Positions 51,080-59,941 of a DNA stretch of 64,000 nucleotides are shown here, piece by piece. The translations under genes and the position numbers were made by a program. This DNA comes from Streptomyces venezuelae ATCC 10712 (GTDB lineage Bacteria; Actinomycetota; Actinomycetes; Streptomycetales; Streptomycetaceae): the NCBI RefSeq assembly GCF_008639165.1, contig NZ_CP029197.1:620001-684000 (forward strand), given 5' to 3'. The first letter of the stretch is position 1; each line of letters begins with the position of its first letter. The notes beneath the pieces are model-generated. The model did no database searches and had not been told where the DNA came from. It was given only the letters and a program-made list of their open reading frames with translations.

Positions 51080-52507
51080 TCAGCAGCTGACGGTGCCCCG
51101 GCGCAGGGCGTGCCCGCCGGTGTTGCTGTCGTCGGACCAGTAGACGGGCTTCGTGCCGCCGGCGCACTCGTCGGCCCCGGCCAGCGCGAAGCCCTCGTTG
51201 TTCAGATCGGGCATGCCGGTCGGGCGGGCGTAGGAGGCGACGGGGGCGAAGGTGCCGGAGCCGCCGATCTTCAGAGTGGTGTGCCGGCCCCCGCAGGTGT
51301 CGTCGCAGACCGCCCACAGGCGGGCGGCCTGCGGCTCCCACTGGAGCTCCATCACACCGGCCATGCCGCTGGCGACGGTGGCGACGCGGGTGGCGGCGCC
51401 GCTGTCCTGGAGGACGTACGCGTGGATGGCTCCGGTGCCTTCCACGCCGAGGAGGAAGACACCGCCGGTGTGCGCGCCGTACCGGTTCGGGTCGTAGGCG
51501 GCGCCGGTCGACTCGTCCTTGAAGCCGGCCGCGACGAGGGTGGTGTCGGGGACCCAGGTGATCGCCTCGAAGCCGAGGTTGGAGCCGACGGACGGCAGTC
51601 CTGCGGTCAGGTTCCACTCCTTCGTGGCGGTCAGGGCGCCGCCGGTGCCGGTGGCGACGTCGTAGCGCAGGACGGACAGGCGGCTGGTGCCGGAGGCGTC
51701 GCCGTCGCGCTCGGTCGCGACGTACGCGCCGCCCGCCGCGCCGGCGCCGGTCAGGGTGACGGCCTCGCCGTCGGGGCTGCCGCTCCCGCCGGGGTAGCGC
51801 AGCGTCTTGCCGGAGGTCCAGCCGTCGGCGGTGTCCGGGCGCCAGCCGCCGGAGCCGTCGCGGACCAGCCGCCACAGCTTGCCGGAGTTCTGGGCGGCCC
51901 AGAGGACGGAGCCCTCCTGGTACAGGCCGCTGAGGTCCTCGCCGAAGACGTCGGACCCGTCGGCCGTGGCCACGGAGCCGCCGCCGGGCCAGGCCGCCGG
52001 GCCCGTCCCGCCGCCGGAGCCGCAGTCGTTCGGCGCGCCGAGGGTCAGGGCCGCCTTCTTGAAGGCTCCGGTGCCGTCGGGGCAGCGGGACCAGGACGGG
52101 GCGGAGTGGGCACTCCAGGTGTAGCTGTCGACGAGGGTGCTGCCGCCCGGCAGGTAGAGTCGCGCCTTGTCGCTCGCGCCGAGGCCGAACGCCGTGTCCA
52201 CGGCGAACGCGCGCGCCGCCCCCGGAGCGAGGCTCGTCCCGGCCGGAACCTTGAACGTGTGGCTCGCGTCGTCGTCCTTGAGGACCCAGCCGGAGATGTC
52301 GACCGCGGCCGTGCCCTTGTTGAACAGCTCGATCGAGTCGGCGACGCCGCCGGTCGTCACCACCTCGTTGATGCGGATGTCGTCCGCGGGAGCGGCGTGC
52401 GCGGCCGGTGCGACGAGTGTCGCGGCGGCGAGCAGCGTCGAGCAGGCGACGGCGAGGCGGATCGGGGCGAGGCGACGGCGCCTCCGGGGAGCGCGTACTG
52501 CAAGCAC
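51080..52507 (-). CDS. Secreted lamin-tail-domain protein
   Basis: A 475-aa protein starting at a GTG. The signal peptide ends near residue 39 (AHAAPADD). A lamin-tail domain (about 41-125, INEVVTTGGVADSIELFNKGTAAVDISGWVLKDDD) is followed by a beta-propeller-like region (about 165-475; DVFGEDLSGLYQEGSVLWAAQNSGKLWRLV, SPDGEAVTLTGAGAAGGAYVATERDG, LGFEAITWVPDTTLVAAGF). The latter resembles SdiA-regulated/phytase-like domains. An extracellular location is likely; activity is unknown. Confidence 0.85.
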   Translation of the reverse strand: MLAVRAPRRRRRLAPIRLAVACSTLLAAATLVAPAAHAAPADDIRINEVVTTGGVADSIELFNKGTAAVDISGWVLKDDDASHTFKVPAGTSLAPGAARAFAVDTAFGLGASDKARLYLPGGSTLVDSYTWSAHSAPSWSRCPDGTGAFKKAALTLGAPNDCGSGGGTGPAAWPGGGSVATADGSDVFGEDLSGLYQEGSVLWAAQNSGKLWRLVRDGSGGWRPDTADGWTSGKTLRYPGGSGSPDGEAVTLTGAGAAGGAYVATERDGDASGTSRLSVLRYDVATGTGGALTATKEWNLTAGLPSVGSNLGFEAITWVPDTTLVAAGFKDESTGAAYDPNRYGAHTGGVFLLGVEGTGAIHAYVLQDSGAATRVATVASGMAGVMELQWEPQAARLWAVCDDTCGGRHTTLKIGGSGTFAPVASYARPTGMPDLNNEGFALAGADECAGGTKPVYWSDDSNTGGHALRRGTVSC

Positions 52508-52659
52508 GGCGTGTCCGTCCTGAGAGAGGGGCGAAAGGGCGTCACGAGACTCACGCCCGTCGCCGAACGCCGGTCGGCGTCGGGCCCCTTGTCAGGTGAA
52601 CGCGTGCCGAACGGCAGGCCGCACGGCACACGCTCGACGATCGCGCCCGGTCCCGAGGA

Positions 52660-53463
52660 TCAGGACGGCCGGGTGGCCGAGACGACGTAGTAGTCGAGGT
52701 CGCCCTGTTCGTAGACCTTCAGGAAGTTACGTGGCCAGGTGCCCGGCTTCCACTGGTCGGACAGCCAGCGGTCCCAGCCCTGCCACACGTCCGGCCCGAT
52801 GGACACGGCCCGCGCGTCCGCCAGCCCCGCCCGGGTCAGCGCGTCGGTCACGAGCGTGACGGGACGCGCGATGTCCAGCCCGTCGGCGAACGTCTCCAGG
52901 TGCGAGGCGAGCCGGGCGCCGTGGTCCGGGTCGTCGTCCGGGGTGAAGAAGCTCGCGACGACCACGCGCCCACCGGGCCGCAGCACCCGCGCCGCCTCCT
53001 GGGTGAAGGCGACCATGTCGTCGAAGTGCTGGGCGGCCTCGACGCTGTAGACGCAGTCGAACTCGCCCTCGCCGAACGGCATCTCCTCCGCCGCACCGCG
53101 GATGAACCGGAGCCCCGACGGCGAGGACTCCAGCAGTTCCGCGTTGGCCCTCCGGGCCCGGTCCAGCTGCTGCGGATGGATGTCCATGCCGGTCACCCGC
53201 TCCGGCCGGTACTCGCGCAGGGCGAGCGCGCAGCCGACGCCGAGCCCGCAGCCGACCTCGACGATCCGCCGGCCGGTGAGCGGGCCCGCGGCGTCGAGCA
53301 CCTGCCGGTACATGTCCTGCTGGCTGCGGACCCGGTCGTCGACCGTGATCGGTCCCGCGAGGTCGATCGCCCGCCAGTACCCGAAGTTGATGAACCCTCC
53401 GGCGAACACCGGGACCGAGCTGAGGTCGGCCGGACCGTACGTCTCCCGAACAGCGGCGCGCAT
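52660..53463 (-). CDS. SAM-dependent methyltransferase
   Basis: A 267-aa class I methyltransferase with motif I RRIVEVGCGLGVGCAL (about 67-82), motif II VTGMDIHPQQLDRAR, motif post-I EEMPFGEGEFDCVYSVEAAQHF and ARVLRPGGRVVVASFF. The pattern resembles small-molecule O/C-methyltransferases of natural-product pathways. The start MRAAVRETYG has GGTGGAA upstream; a longer frame exists but lacks support. The substrate is unknown. Confidence 0.9.
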   Translation of the reverse strand: MRAAVRETYGPADLSSVPVFAGGFINFGYWRAIDLAGPITVDDRVRSQQDMYRQVLDAAGPLTGRRIVEVGCGLGVGCALALREYRPERVTGMDIHPQQLDRARRANAELLESSPSGLRFIRGAAEEMPFGEGEFDCVYSVEAAQHFDDMVAFTQEAARVLRPGGRVVVASFFTPDDDPDHGARLASHLETFADGLDIARPVTLVTDALTRAGLADARAVSIGPDVWQGWDRWLSDQWKPGTWPRNFLKVYEQGDLDYYVVSATRPS

Positions 53464-53592
53464 TTCCACCCGTTCCACCACCTTCGTCACCTCCGCGCAC
53501 AGTCTGACGGCCGGAGCCACCCCTGTCGACGGCGCCTCGCCCCGGCCGCCCGAACGGGCGCACGCGGCGCGCCGGCGTCAGTGGTTTCGGCG

Positions 53593-54357
53593 TCAGCGGT
53601 CGAGGTGGCCGGGTTCCCGCCCGGTCGGACCGGTGCCGAGGTACGCCTCCCGCACCGCCGGGTCCGCCTGGACCTCGGCCGCCGCTCCTTCGGCGAGGAC
53701 CCGGCCGAGGTCGAGCACCACGACACGGGAGCACAGCTCCATCACGAAGGCCACGTTGTGCTCGACGAGCAGCACGGCGCAGTTCTCCTCGTCGGCCATG
53801 TGACGGATGACGGCGGCGAGTTGGCGGCGTTCCTCGGCGGTCGTCCCGGAGGCGGGCTCGTCCAGGAGGAGGACCCGGGGCGGATCGGCGAGCGCACGGG
53901 CCAGTTCGACCATGCGGGCCTGCCCGACGGGCAGGCCACCCGCGTACGAGCCGGCGAGGGCGTCGAGCCCGCACTCGTGGAGCACGGCGGCGGCCCGCTC
54001 CCGGTGGCGGCGCACCGCGGGCCGCACTCCGCCCCGCCAGTCCTGCGCCACGAGGAGATTGTCCGCGACGGTCAACTGGCCGAAGAGCTGCTGGCGTTGG
54101 AAGGTGCGGCGGATGCCGTGCCGGGCCCGCCACACGGGGGACCTGCGGGTGATGTCCGTACCGTCGTACGCGATGGTTCCCGCGTCCGGCCGCCGCATCC
54201 CCGACACCACGTCGAAGAGCGTCGTCTTGCCCGCGCCGTTCGGCCCGATCAGGCCGCAGATCTCACCGGAGCCGACGGAGAGGGTCACGTCGCGCAGGGC
54301 GTGGACGCCGCCGAAGCGGACGCCGATCCCGCTCGCGCGGAGCAGGGCCTGGCTCAT
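53593..54357 (-). CDS. livG: Branched-chain amino-acid-type ABC ATPase (LivG)
   Basis: A 254-aa LivG-type ATPase: Walker A GPNGAGKTT, LivG-specific GIRRTFQRQQLFGQLTVADNLLVA, Walker B VLLLDEPASG and VEHNVAFVMELC. The signature reads VGQARMVELARAL, degenerate from LSGGQ. Its start overlaps the upstream LivH-M-F fusion stop as ATGA. It completes the high-affinity branched-chain amino-acid/amide-type importer. Confidence 0.94.
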   Translation of the reverse strand: MSQALLRASGIGVRFGGVHALRDVTLSVGSGEICGLIGPNGAGKTTLFDVVSGMRRPDAGTIAYDGTDITRRSPVWRARHGIRRTFQRQQLFGQLTVADNLLVAQDWRGGVRPAVRRHRERAAAVLHECGLDALAGSYAGGLPVGQARMVELARALADPPRVLLLDEPASGTTAEERRQLAAVIRHMADEENCAVLLVEHNVAFVMELCSRVVVLDLGRVLAEGAAAEVQADPAVREAYLGTGPTGREPGHLDR

Positions 54358-57092
54358 CGGCGGACTCCCGTCCCCAGATAGGTCTCGGCGAGCCGGTCCC
54401 GGTCCACCTCGGAGCGCGGCCCGGACCAGGCGATCTCGCCCTGGGCGAGGTACGCGACGGTGTCGGCGATGCCGAGCACCTCGGCCGCCTTCTCCTCGAC
54501 CAGAACCAACGCGGTTCCGTGGTCGCGGAGTTCGGTCAGCAGGCGGAAGACCTCGTCCACGACGCGGGGCGCGAGACCGAGGGACGGTTCGTCGGCGACG
54601 AGGACCGCCGGCGGTCGCTGGAGGAGCGGGGCGAGGGCGAGGAGCTGCTGCTCGCCGCCCGACAGGGACCCGGCGGCGACGGAGCGGCGGGCGGCGAGGG
54701 CGGGGAACCGCGCGTACACGGCGTCGCGGTCGTCCGCCGCCGTCAGCTGCAGGGTCAGGTTCTCCTCGATCGACAGCCCGGCGAAGATCCCCCGCCCCTC
54801 GGGCGCCAGCCGCACGCCCCGGCGGGCCCGGGCGACCGTCGCGTCGCGGGTGGCGTCCGCGCCCCGCACGCGCACGAGACCGCCGGCCGGCCTGAGCAGT
54901 CCCGCCGCCACCCGGCAGAGGGTGGACTTCCCGGCCCCGTTGGGCCCGAGCAGCACCAGCACCTCGCCGCCGCGCACCGTGAGGTCCACGCCGTGCAGCA
55001 CGGGCGCGCCGCCGTACCCGGCGTGTACGCCGCACAGTTCGAGCGCGCCCGGCGCCGGGCCGGGGCCGCCGCCGGGTTCCGGGGCAGGCGGCCCCGGTAC
55101 GCCTGCCGACACGGCGCCCGGCGCGACTCCCGGAACCGGACCCTGCGAGGCCTCCGGCAGGACTCCCGGCGCGGCTCCGCGCTTCGTGGCGCGGCGGGCC
55201 GCCCGTCTCGACGGCAGCGCGGCGCAGTATCCGTCCGGGTCGTTGGCCAGCGCGAGCCCCGCCAGGCCGAAGAGGATCACCGGCAGATGCGCGGACTCCG
55301 TCACGTACGTCGCCATCAGGTGCGGGACCACGGCGAAGACCAGCCCCGCCACCACGGCGAACTGCGGCCTGCGCACCCCCGCCGCGACCACGACCGCCAG
55401 CCACACCAGGCCCGTCATCGCGGTGAAGTCCGTGGCCGTGATCCTGGTGTTGTACGAGGCGTAGAGCACCCCGCCGAAGCCCGCGAGGCCCGCCGACACC
55501 GTGAAGAGCAGCAGTTTCGTACGTACCACGGAGACCCCCGACGCGGCCGCGGCTTCCGGGGCCGAGCGGACCGCCAGCATGGCGCGGCCCCAGCGGGAGC
55601 CGCGCAGCCGGGTCAGCAGTGCGACGAGCACACAGCTGAGGAGCACGAGGGCGAGCCCCATCGCCCGGTCGTCGCTCAGGTCCACGGGCCCGGCCACCGG
55701 CCGGGGGATCTCCCACCCGGTGTCGCCGTTGCGCAGCGGGCCGAGCTGGAAGAGCACCTGGTCGGCCAGGAAGGCGAGGGCCAGGGTGGCGAGGGCCAGG
55801 GATCTGCCGCCGAGCCGCAGGGCGGGCAGCGCGACCACCGCGCCGAGCAGGGCCGCGGCCGCCGTGCCGGCCGCCGCCGCGGCGACGAAGGGCCAGCCGT
55901 GGCTCATCAGGAGCCCGGCGACCAGCGCGGCGCCGGTCACGAACGTCGCCTGGGCCAGCGAGACCATCGCGCCGAGCCCGGTGACCACGGTGAACGACAT
56001 GAACACCAGCCCGATCGCGAGCCCTTGGGCCAGGATGCCGCTCCAGAAGGGCGTGGTGACCGTGTAGAACGCGGTGCCGAGCAGGAGGGCCGCCACGATC
56101 CACGCGCCCCATCGGCGGCCCCACCCCTTTCCGGCGAGGTAGTCCACCGGTGGCGGGTCCACGGCGGCCGTGCCCGTCGCGCGGCGGCGTCGGGCGAGGA
56201 CGACGAGACCGGCGAAGAGGATGAGGAACGGTACTGCGGTGCGGAAGCCGGTGACGCCCTCGGCGAACGACGCGTACCCCGCCACCAGGTTCTGCAGCAC
56301 GCCGAGCCCGAGGCCGCCCGCGAAGGCGAGCGGCACCGAGGCGAAGCGTCCGAGGACCGCCGCGGTGGCGGAGACGAAGAGGAAGAGGGTGTAGTCGTGC
56401 GCGGAGAGCCCGAGGAGCGGGGTCGCGAGGACACCGGCGAGGCCCGCGAGCCCGGAGGAGAGCATCCAGGCGATCGAGGACAGCCGGTCCGCGCCGATGC
56501 CCCGCAGTTCGGTCAGGGCACGGTTGTCGACCGCCGCGCGCAGTCGCAGGCCGAGCCGGGTGTGCCGCATCAGGATCCAGAGTCCGGCGGCCGTGAGGGC
56601 GGTGACGATCCAGGTGATCAGCTGGTCGGAGTCGATCCCGACGCCGTCGAGGGGCTGCCAGGAGACCGCGGGGCTCGGTCCGACGCCAGGCAGTCCGAAC
56701 TGGTTCTCGGCGGGGAGGACCGGGGCGCCCGCCCGCTCCAGGAGTTCGACCACCCACAGTCCGGCGGCGGGCAGCGCGACGAGGAGGCCGATGGTGGCCA
56801 CGATCTGCGCCGTCTCGCCGGCCTTGGCCAGCTTTCTGAACATGAGCCGGTCGAGTCCCCAGCCGAGGCCGGGCGCCACCACGGTCACCAGGAGCAGCGC
56901 GGTGGGGACGGCGGGCCAGCCGAAGCCGGAGTGGAGCTCGTAGAAGGCGAGCGCGCACAGGTAGGCGGTGGCGCCGTGGGCGAAGTTGAAGAGCCCGGAG
57001 GCGGAGTAGGACAGCACGAGGCCGGTCGCGAGCAGCGCGTACAGCGCGCCCGAGACCAGCCCGCTCAGGACGAAGCCCAGCAGGTCACCCAC
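54354..57092 (-). CDS. LivH-LivM-LivF fusion protein
   Basis: A 912-aa single polypeptide with three units normally encoded separately. Residues 1 to about 300 are LivH-type permease (GLVSGALYALLATGLVLSYSASGLFNFAHG). Residues of about 330-650 are LivM-type permease (GLAIGLVFMSFTVVTGLGAMVSLAQATF). After a Pro/Gly-rich linker (about 655-690), residues of about 690-912 form a LivF-type ATPase with GPNGAGKST, GSLSGGEQQLLALA and VLVADEPSLGLAP. It is coupled to livG (ATGA) and preceded 12 bp upstream by the binding-protein gene. Fusing both permeases with one ATPase fixes their stoichiometry. Confidence 0.94.
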   Translation of the reverse strand: MGDLLGFVLSGLVSGALYALLATGLVLSYSASGLFNFAHGATAYLCALAFYELHSGFGWPAVPTALLLVTVVAPGLGWGLDRLMFRKLAKAGETAQIVATIGLLVALPAAGLWVVELLERAGAPVLPAENQFGLPGVGPSPAVSWQPLDGVGIDSDQLITWIVTALTAAGLWILMRHTRLGLRLRAAVDNRALTELRGIGADRLSSIAWMLSSGLAGLAGVLATPLLGLSAHDYTLFLFVSATAAVLGRFASVPLAFAGGLGLGVLQNLVAGYASFAEGVTGFRTAVPFLILFAGLVVLARRRRATGTAAVDPPPVDYLAGKGWGRRWGAWIVAALLLGTAFYTVTTPFWSGILAQGLAIGLVFMSFTVVTGLGAMVSLAQATFVTGAALVAGLLMSHGWPFVAAAAAGTAAAALLGAVVALPALRLGGRSLALATLALAFLADQVLFQLGPLRNGDTGWEIPRPVAGPVDLSDDRAMGLALVLLSCVLVALLTRLRGSRWGRAMLAVRSAPEAAAASGVSVVRTKLLLFTVSAGLAGFGGVLYASYNTRITATDFTAMTGLVWLAVVVAAGVRRPQFAVVAGLVFAVVPHLMATYVTESAHLPVILFGLAGLALANDPDGYCAALPSRRAARRATKRGAAPGVLPEASQGPVPGVAPGAVSAGVPGPPAPEPGGGPGPAPGALELCGVHAGYGGAPVLHGVDLTVRGGEVLVLLGPNGAGKSTLCRVAAGLLRPAGGLVRVRGADATRDATVARARRGVRLAPEGRGIFAGLSIEENLTLQLTAADDRDAVYARFPALAARRSVAAGSLSGGEQQLLALAPLLQRPPAVLVADEPSLGLAPRVVDEVFRLLTELRDHGTALVLVEEKAAEVLGIADTVAYLAQGEIAWSGPRSEVDRDRLAETYLGTGVRR

Positions 57093-57104
57093 GTGACGCG
57101 CCCC

Positions 57105-58352
57105 TCAGCCGAAGGGGATCGGCGGGTAGCACGTGAACGGCACCGCCACCTCGTACCGTCCGTTCTTCAGCCGGACGAGCGCCCCGCACCCGAAGCTCTC
57201 CTTCTTCCCCTTCGGCAGGGCACGGTCACCGACGAGGGTCCCGGTGTCGGAGAAGCCGTCGGCGGCCTTCTGAAAGGCCTCGACGGTGAGGTCCTTGCCG
57301 GCCTTCGCGGCGATGGAGAGGAAGAGGTCAGCGCTCATGTACCCCGTCATCATGTGCATGTTGAGGGGTACTTCCGTGCCGCCGGAGGCCTTCTTGATGT
57401 CGTCCTTGAACCGGCGCATCGCGGGGGTGTCCGCCTCGAAGGGCTGGAACTGCAGCAGGACGTGCACGCCGTCGAGGGCCTGCTTGGTCGCGTCCTTGGC
57501 GAGCAGGCCGGGGTCGTAGTCCGTCGGGTCGGAGATGACGCCCTTGTAGCCGGACCGCTTGAGCGAGGTGAACAGGCCGATGTTGTACGGGGTCTGCATC
57601 ACGGAGACGACGGCGTCGGGTGCGCGGCCGCCGGGGCCCGAGCGGAGGATCTCCTTGGTGTACGCCGACCAGTCGCTCGGCATCGAGGTCGCCGGGACCA
57701 CGGCCTTGGCGTACGCGACCTGGAAGCCGGCCGCCTTGAAGCCCTGGGTGAAGGTGCGGATGCCGAACTTGCCGGCGTCGTTGTCGCCGGCGATCAGCGC
57801 GACGGATCTGCCGCGCGCGCCGCCGAGGACGGCCGCGAGGCCTTCGGGCCAGGTCTGGTTGAGCGTGCCGCCCGGTGTCGGGACGAGGCAGCCGTTGAAG
57901 CCGTAGAGGTGTGCGGGCCCGCAGAACGAGGGCAGCGTGCCCCAGCCCACCGTCGGGACCTTCTGGGTGTCGAGGAAGTCGGCCCCGGCGAAGGTCACCG
58001 AACTCATGGGGGAGACGGCGAAGACCTTGTCCTGCTGGACGAGCTTGCGGGCCGCGGCCAGGTTCCTGGCGGGGTCCTGCCCGTCGTCCTCGGCCCCCAG
58101 GTACTCGATCTTCCGTCCGTTGATGCCGCCCTCGGCGTTGGCCCGGTCGTAGCGGGCCCGGGCACCGAGGTCGGTGTCCTTCTTGGAGTAGCCGCTGGCG
58201 GTCGTCATGGAGACGATGCCGCCGACCTTGATGGTGTCGGCGGTGACTCCGCGTACGGACGTGGACGTACTCCCGCCGGTGGAGGCGGAGTTGCAGGCGG
58301 TGACGAGGAACAGGGCGAAGGCGGCGGCACTGACGCGCAAGGCTCGGGGCAC
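57105..58352 (-). CDS. ABC substrate-binding lipoprotein (LivJ/amide-binding type)
   Basis: A 415-aa lipoprotein starting at a GTG with GGAGGGATCGCCC. The signal has a lipobox LVTAC (Cys20). The periplasmic-binding fold type I is seen in VTADTIKVGGIVSMTTASGYSKKDTDLGARARYDRANAEGGINGRKIEYLGAEDDGQDP and later segments. It is the first gene of the liv-type operon and gives it specificity, probably a branched-chain amino acid, amide or related small molecule. Confidence 0.92.
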   Translation of the reverse strand: MPRALRVSAAAFALFLVTACNSASTGGSTSTSVRGVTADTIKVGGIVSMTTASGYSKKDTDLGARARYDRANAEGGINGRKIEYLGAEDDGQDPARNLAAARKLVQQDKVFAVSPMSSVTFAGADFLDTQKVPTVGWGTLPSFCGPAHLYGFNGCLVPTPGGTLNQTWPEGLAAVLGGARGRSVALIAGDNDAGKFGIRTFTQGFKAAGFQVAYAKAVVPATSMPSDWSAYTKEILRSGPGGRAPDAVVSVMQTPYNIGLFTSLKRSGYKGVISDPTDYDPGLLAKDATKQALDGVHVLLQFQPFEADTPAMRRFKDDIKKASGGTEVPLNMHMMTGYMSADLFLSIAAKAGKDLTVEAFQKAADGFSDTGTLVGDRALPKGKKESFGCGALVRLKNGRYEVAVPFTCYPPIPFG

Positions 58353-58378
58353 GGGCGATCCCTCCGTCGGGTGACCGC

Positions 58379-58441
58379 ATTCTGTGACCGATCTGACGAA
58401 CCGTCAATGACTGGTACGGGGCGAATTGACGGTTCGTCAGA
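58379..58441 (-). promoter_or_regulatory. liv-operon promoter overlapped by a 17-bp inverted repeat
   Basis: On the minus strand, TTGACG (58407-58402) and CAGAAT (58384-58379) are 17 bp apart. TCTGACGAACCGTCAAT (58392-58408) is perfectly inverted as ATTGACGGTTCGTCAGA (58425-58441), with 16 bp between. Each arm also holds its own small palindrome TGACG-N3-CGTCA, so these look like two sites for one dimeric (TetR-like) repressor rather than a terminator. A regulator gene is not adjacent. Confidence 0.7.
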
Positions 58442-58459
58442 ATTCGCTCGGCGACCGGG

Positions 58460-59029
58460 TCAACGCGGGGGTGCGGGGAGTCGGCGGGCCGGATGGCGGG
58501 GTCCGAGGAAGGTGACGAGGCCGGATCCGCCGGGTCCGGCGTGGCCGGCCCGCGTCCAGCCCGCCCGCTCGTAGAAGGCGCAGGTGTCTTGGGCCGCCGC
58601 CGAGGTGAGCAGCCAGCAGCGGCCGTCGGCCCGGTCCTCCGTGACCGCGTGCAGCAGCCGGGCGCCGAGGCCGGAGCCGCGCGCGGCGGTGGAGACGGCG
58701 AGCTCGTCGACCTCACGGGCACCGCAGAGCCAGTCGGCGGTGCGGCGCTCGCCCAGCGCGGCGGACACCAGCGCGTAGGCGCGGTCGGCGGGGAACACGT
58801 CCGGGGTCGTCCAGGCCGTCGCCCAGCCCGCCACCGTGTCCCCGTCGAGGGCCAGCGCCGCGGTGAATCCGGGTCGGCGCACGTCATCGGCGAGCCGCTC
58901 CAGATAGGCGGCGGCCTGCTCCGGCCCCTCCAGCCAGGGCGGGACGCCGAAAGCGTCCGCGTACACCGCGCGTATCCCGTAGGCGTACGCGAGGAGACGG
59001 CTCCCGGGGACCCGCTCGACGGCGGCCAT
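58460..59029 (-). CDS. GNAT-family acetyltransferase
   Basis: A 189-aa protein with the GNAT core: FTAALALDGDTVAGWATAW, REVDELAVSTAARGSGLGARLLHAV (acetyl-CoA loop RGSGLG) and LLTSAAAQDTCAFYERAGWTRAG. The start MAAVERVPG was chosen because its ATG overlaps the stop of an upstream 22-aa ORF (TGATG) that carries the ribosome-binding site. The acceptor is unknown. Confidence 0.88.
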   Translation of the reverse strand: MAAVERVPGSRLLAYAYGIRAVYADAFGVPPWLEGPEQAAAYLERLADDVRRPGFTAALALDGDTVAGWATAWTTPDVFPADRAYALVSAALGERRTADWLCGAREVDELAVSTAARGSGLGARLLHAVTEDRADGRCWLLTSAAAQDTCAFYERAGWTRAGHAGPGGSGLVTFLGPRHPARRLPAPPR

Positions 59030-59097
59030 CAGGCGCCTCGCGCCGGCACGGGCGCCGACGGGGCCAGGACGGTGCCTCGTGCCACCGGTCCGCTCAT
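59029..59097 (-). CDS. 22-aa ORF translationally coupled to the GNAT gene
   Basis: An ATG with AAGGAG at good spacing starts a 22-codon ORF (begins MSGPVARGTV, ends PVPARGA) that stops in TGATG, the ATG being the GNAT start. It is the only ribosome-binding site serving the pair. It may simply be a translation-entry ORF or a leader that tunes GNAT expression. Confidence 0.5.
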   Translation of the reverse strand: MSGPVARGTVLAPSAPVPARGA

Positions 59098-59164
59098 CAC
59101 AGCACTCCTTCCGCGCGGGTGGACCCGCACCCTGGGCATACGGGGAAGACATGGGCGCCTGGGC

Positions 59165-59941
59165 TCACGCGGGCGGTGGTGTCAGGTCGCTCTCGCTGAC
59201 GGTGTACGTCAGGCGGGGGTAGCTGAAGTCCGTCTCATGGTTCTCGCGGCGCCTCAGTCGGTAGAACTCGCGGCTCTGCTCCTCGTCGGCCGTCGTGAGC
59301 GGCGTGCCCTCCGGTAGGTAGGCGTGGCCGTCGCGAAACCGGATCAGGGTCTTGGACGTTCGGAACGTCACGCCCAGCCAGGTGTTGTCCGTCGCCGGGA
59401 CGGGCCTGTCGAGCACGATCTTGTGCCTGAGCCGCCGGTTCGAGGCGACGGAGAACGCGACGACGCCGTGATGGACGAGGGGGACCTCGAACTTCTCGCC
59501 ACCGGGCTCCTTCGATTCGAAGATCAGCTTTCTCGGCGGGCCCGCCTCGGGGTGCCGATAACAGGAGAAGACCGCGACGAACGAGCCGTCGGCCAGATCG
59601 AGCGCCTGGTCGGAATGGCTGCCCATGGTGGTGTAGGCGTTCGTGTAGGTCTCGATGAGCGCGTTGTTGAAGCCGACCGGAAACGCCGCACGCTCTTGGA
59701 TCTGCCGCGCCAGCCGTTCGTGCACCGCCCGGAAACGCTGCGTGGGATGGGCGTACCGTGTCGTCGTGCGCACGAGGGGAACGCCACCGTCCGCCTCGTC
59801 GATCCGGGCGAGCGTGGCGCCCCGCCGCCCTTTGCCCACGTCCTCCCAGCGGACCGAGGCGGAAAGCTCCGTGAAGAGGTTCTCCTCGGCCGGCACGGAG
59901 CACGAGATGATCTCGTCCGAAATGCTAGACCCGGGGCGCAC
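59165..59941 (-). CDS. AlkB-like 2OG-Fe(II) dioxygenase (copy A)
   Basis: A 258-aa protein starting at a GTG. The double-stranded beta-helix iron motif is visible as GSHSDQALDL (His/Asp), a distal His in RLRHKIVLD and an Arg in GVTFRTSKTLIRF. NNALIETYTNAYTTMG precedes the HxD, as in AlkB-like proteins. The last about 55 residues (RDGHAYLPEGTPLTTADEEQ ... FSYPRLTYTVSESDL) match the tail of the preceding gene in pattern. It overlaps that gene by 17 bp and is co-directional. AlkB-type enzymes oxidatively demethylate nucleic acids or proteins; the substrate here is unknown. Confidence 0.8.
   Translation of the reverse strand: MRPGSSISDEIISCSVPAEENLFTELSASVRWEDVGKGRRGATLARIDEADGGVPLVRTTTRYAHPTQRFRAVHERLARQIQERAAFPVGFNNALIETYTNAYTTMGSHSDQALDLADGSFVAVFSCYRHPEAGPPRKLIFESKEPGGEKFEVPLVHHGVVAFSVASNRRLRHKIVLDRPVPATDNTWLGVTFRTSKTLIRFRDGHAYLPEGTPLTTADEEQSREFYRLRRRENHETDFSYPRLTYTVSESDLTPPPA

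Noticed and set aside
54519..58574. Plus-strand open frame of more than 1,300 codons opposite the liv genes
   Set aside because: Composition is Arg/Glu/Gly/His-rich nonsense typical of the complement of high-GC genes; the minus strand carries well-formed transporter proteins.
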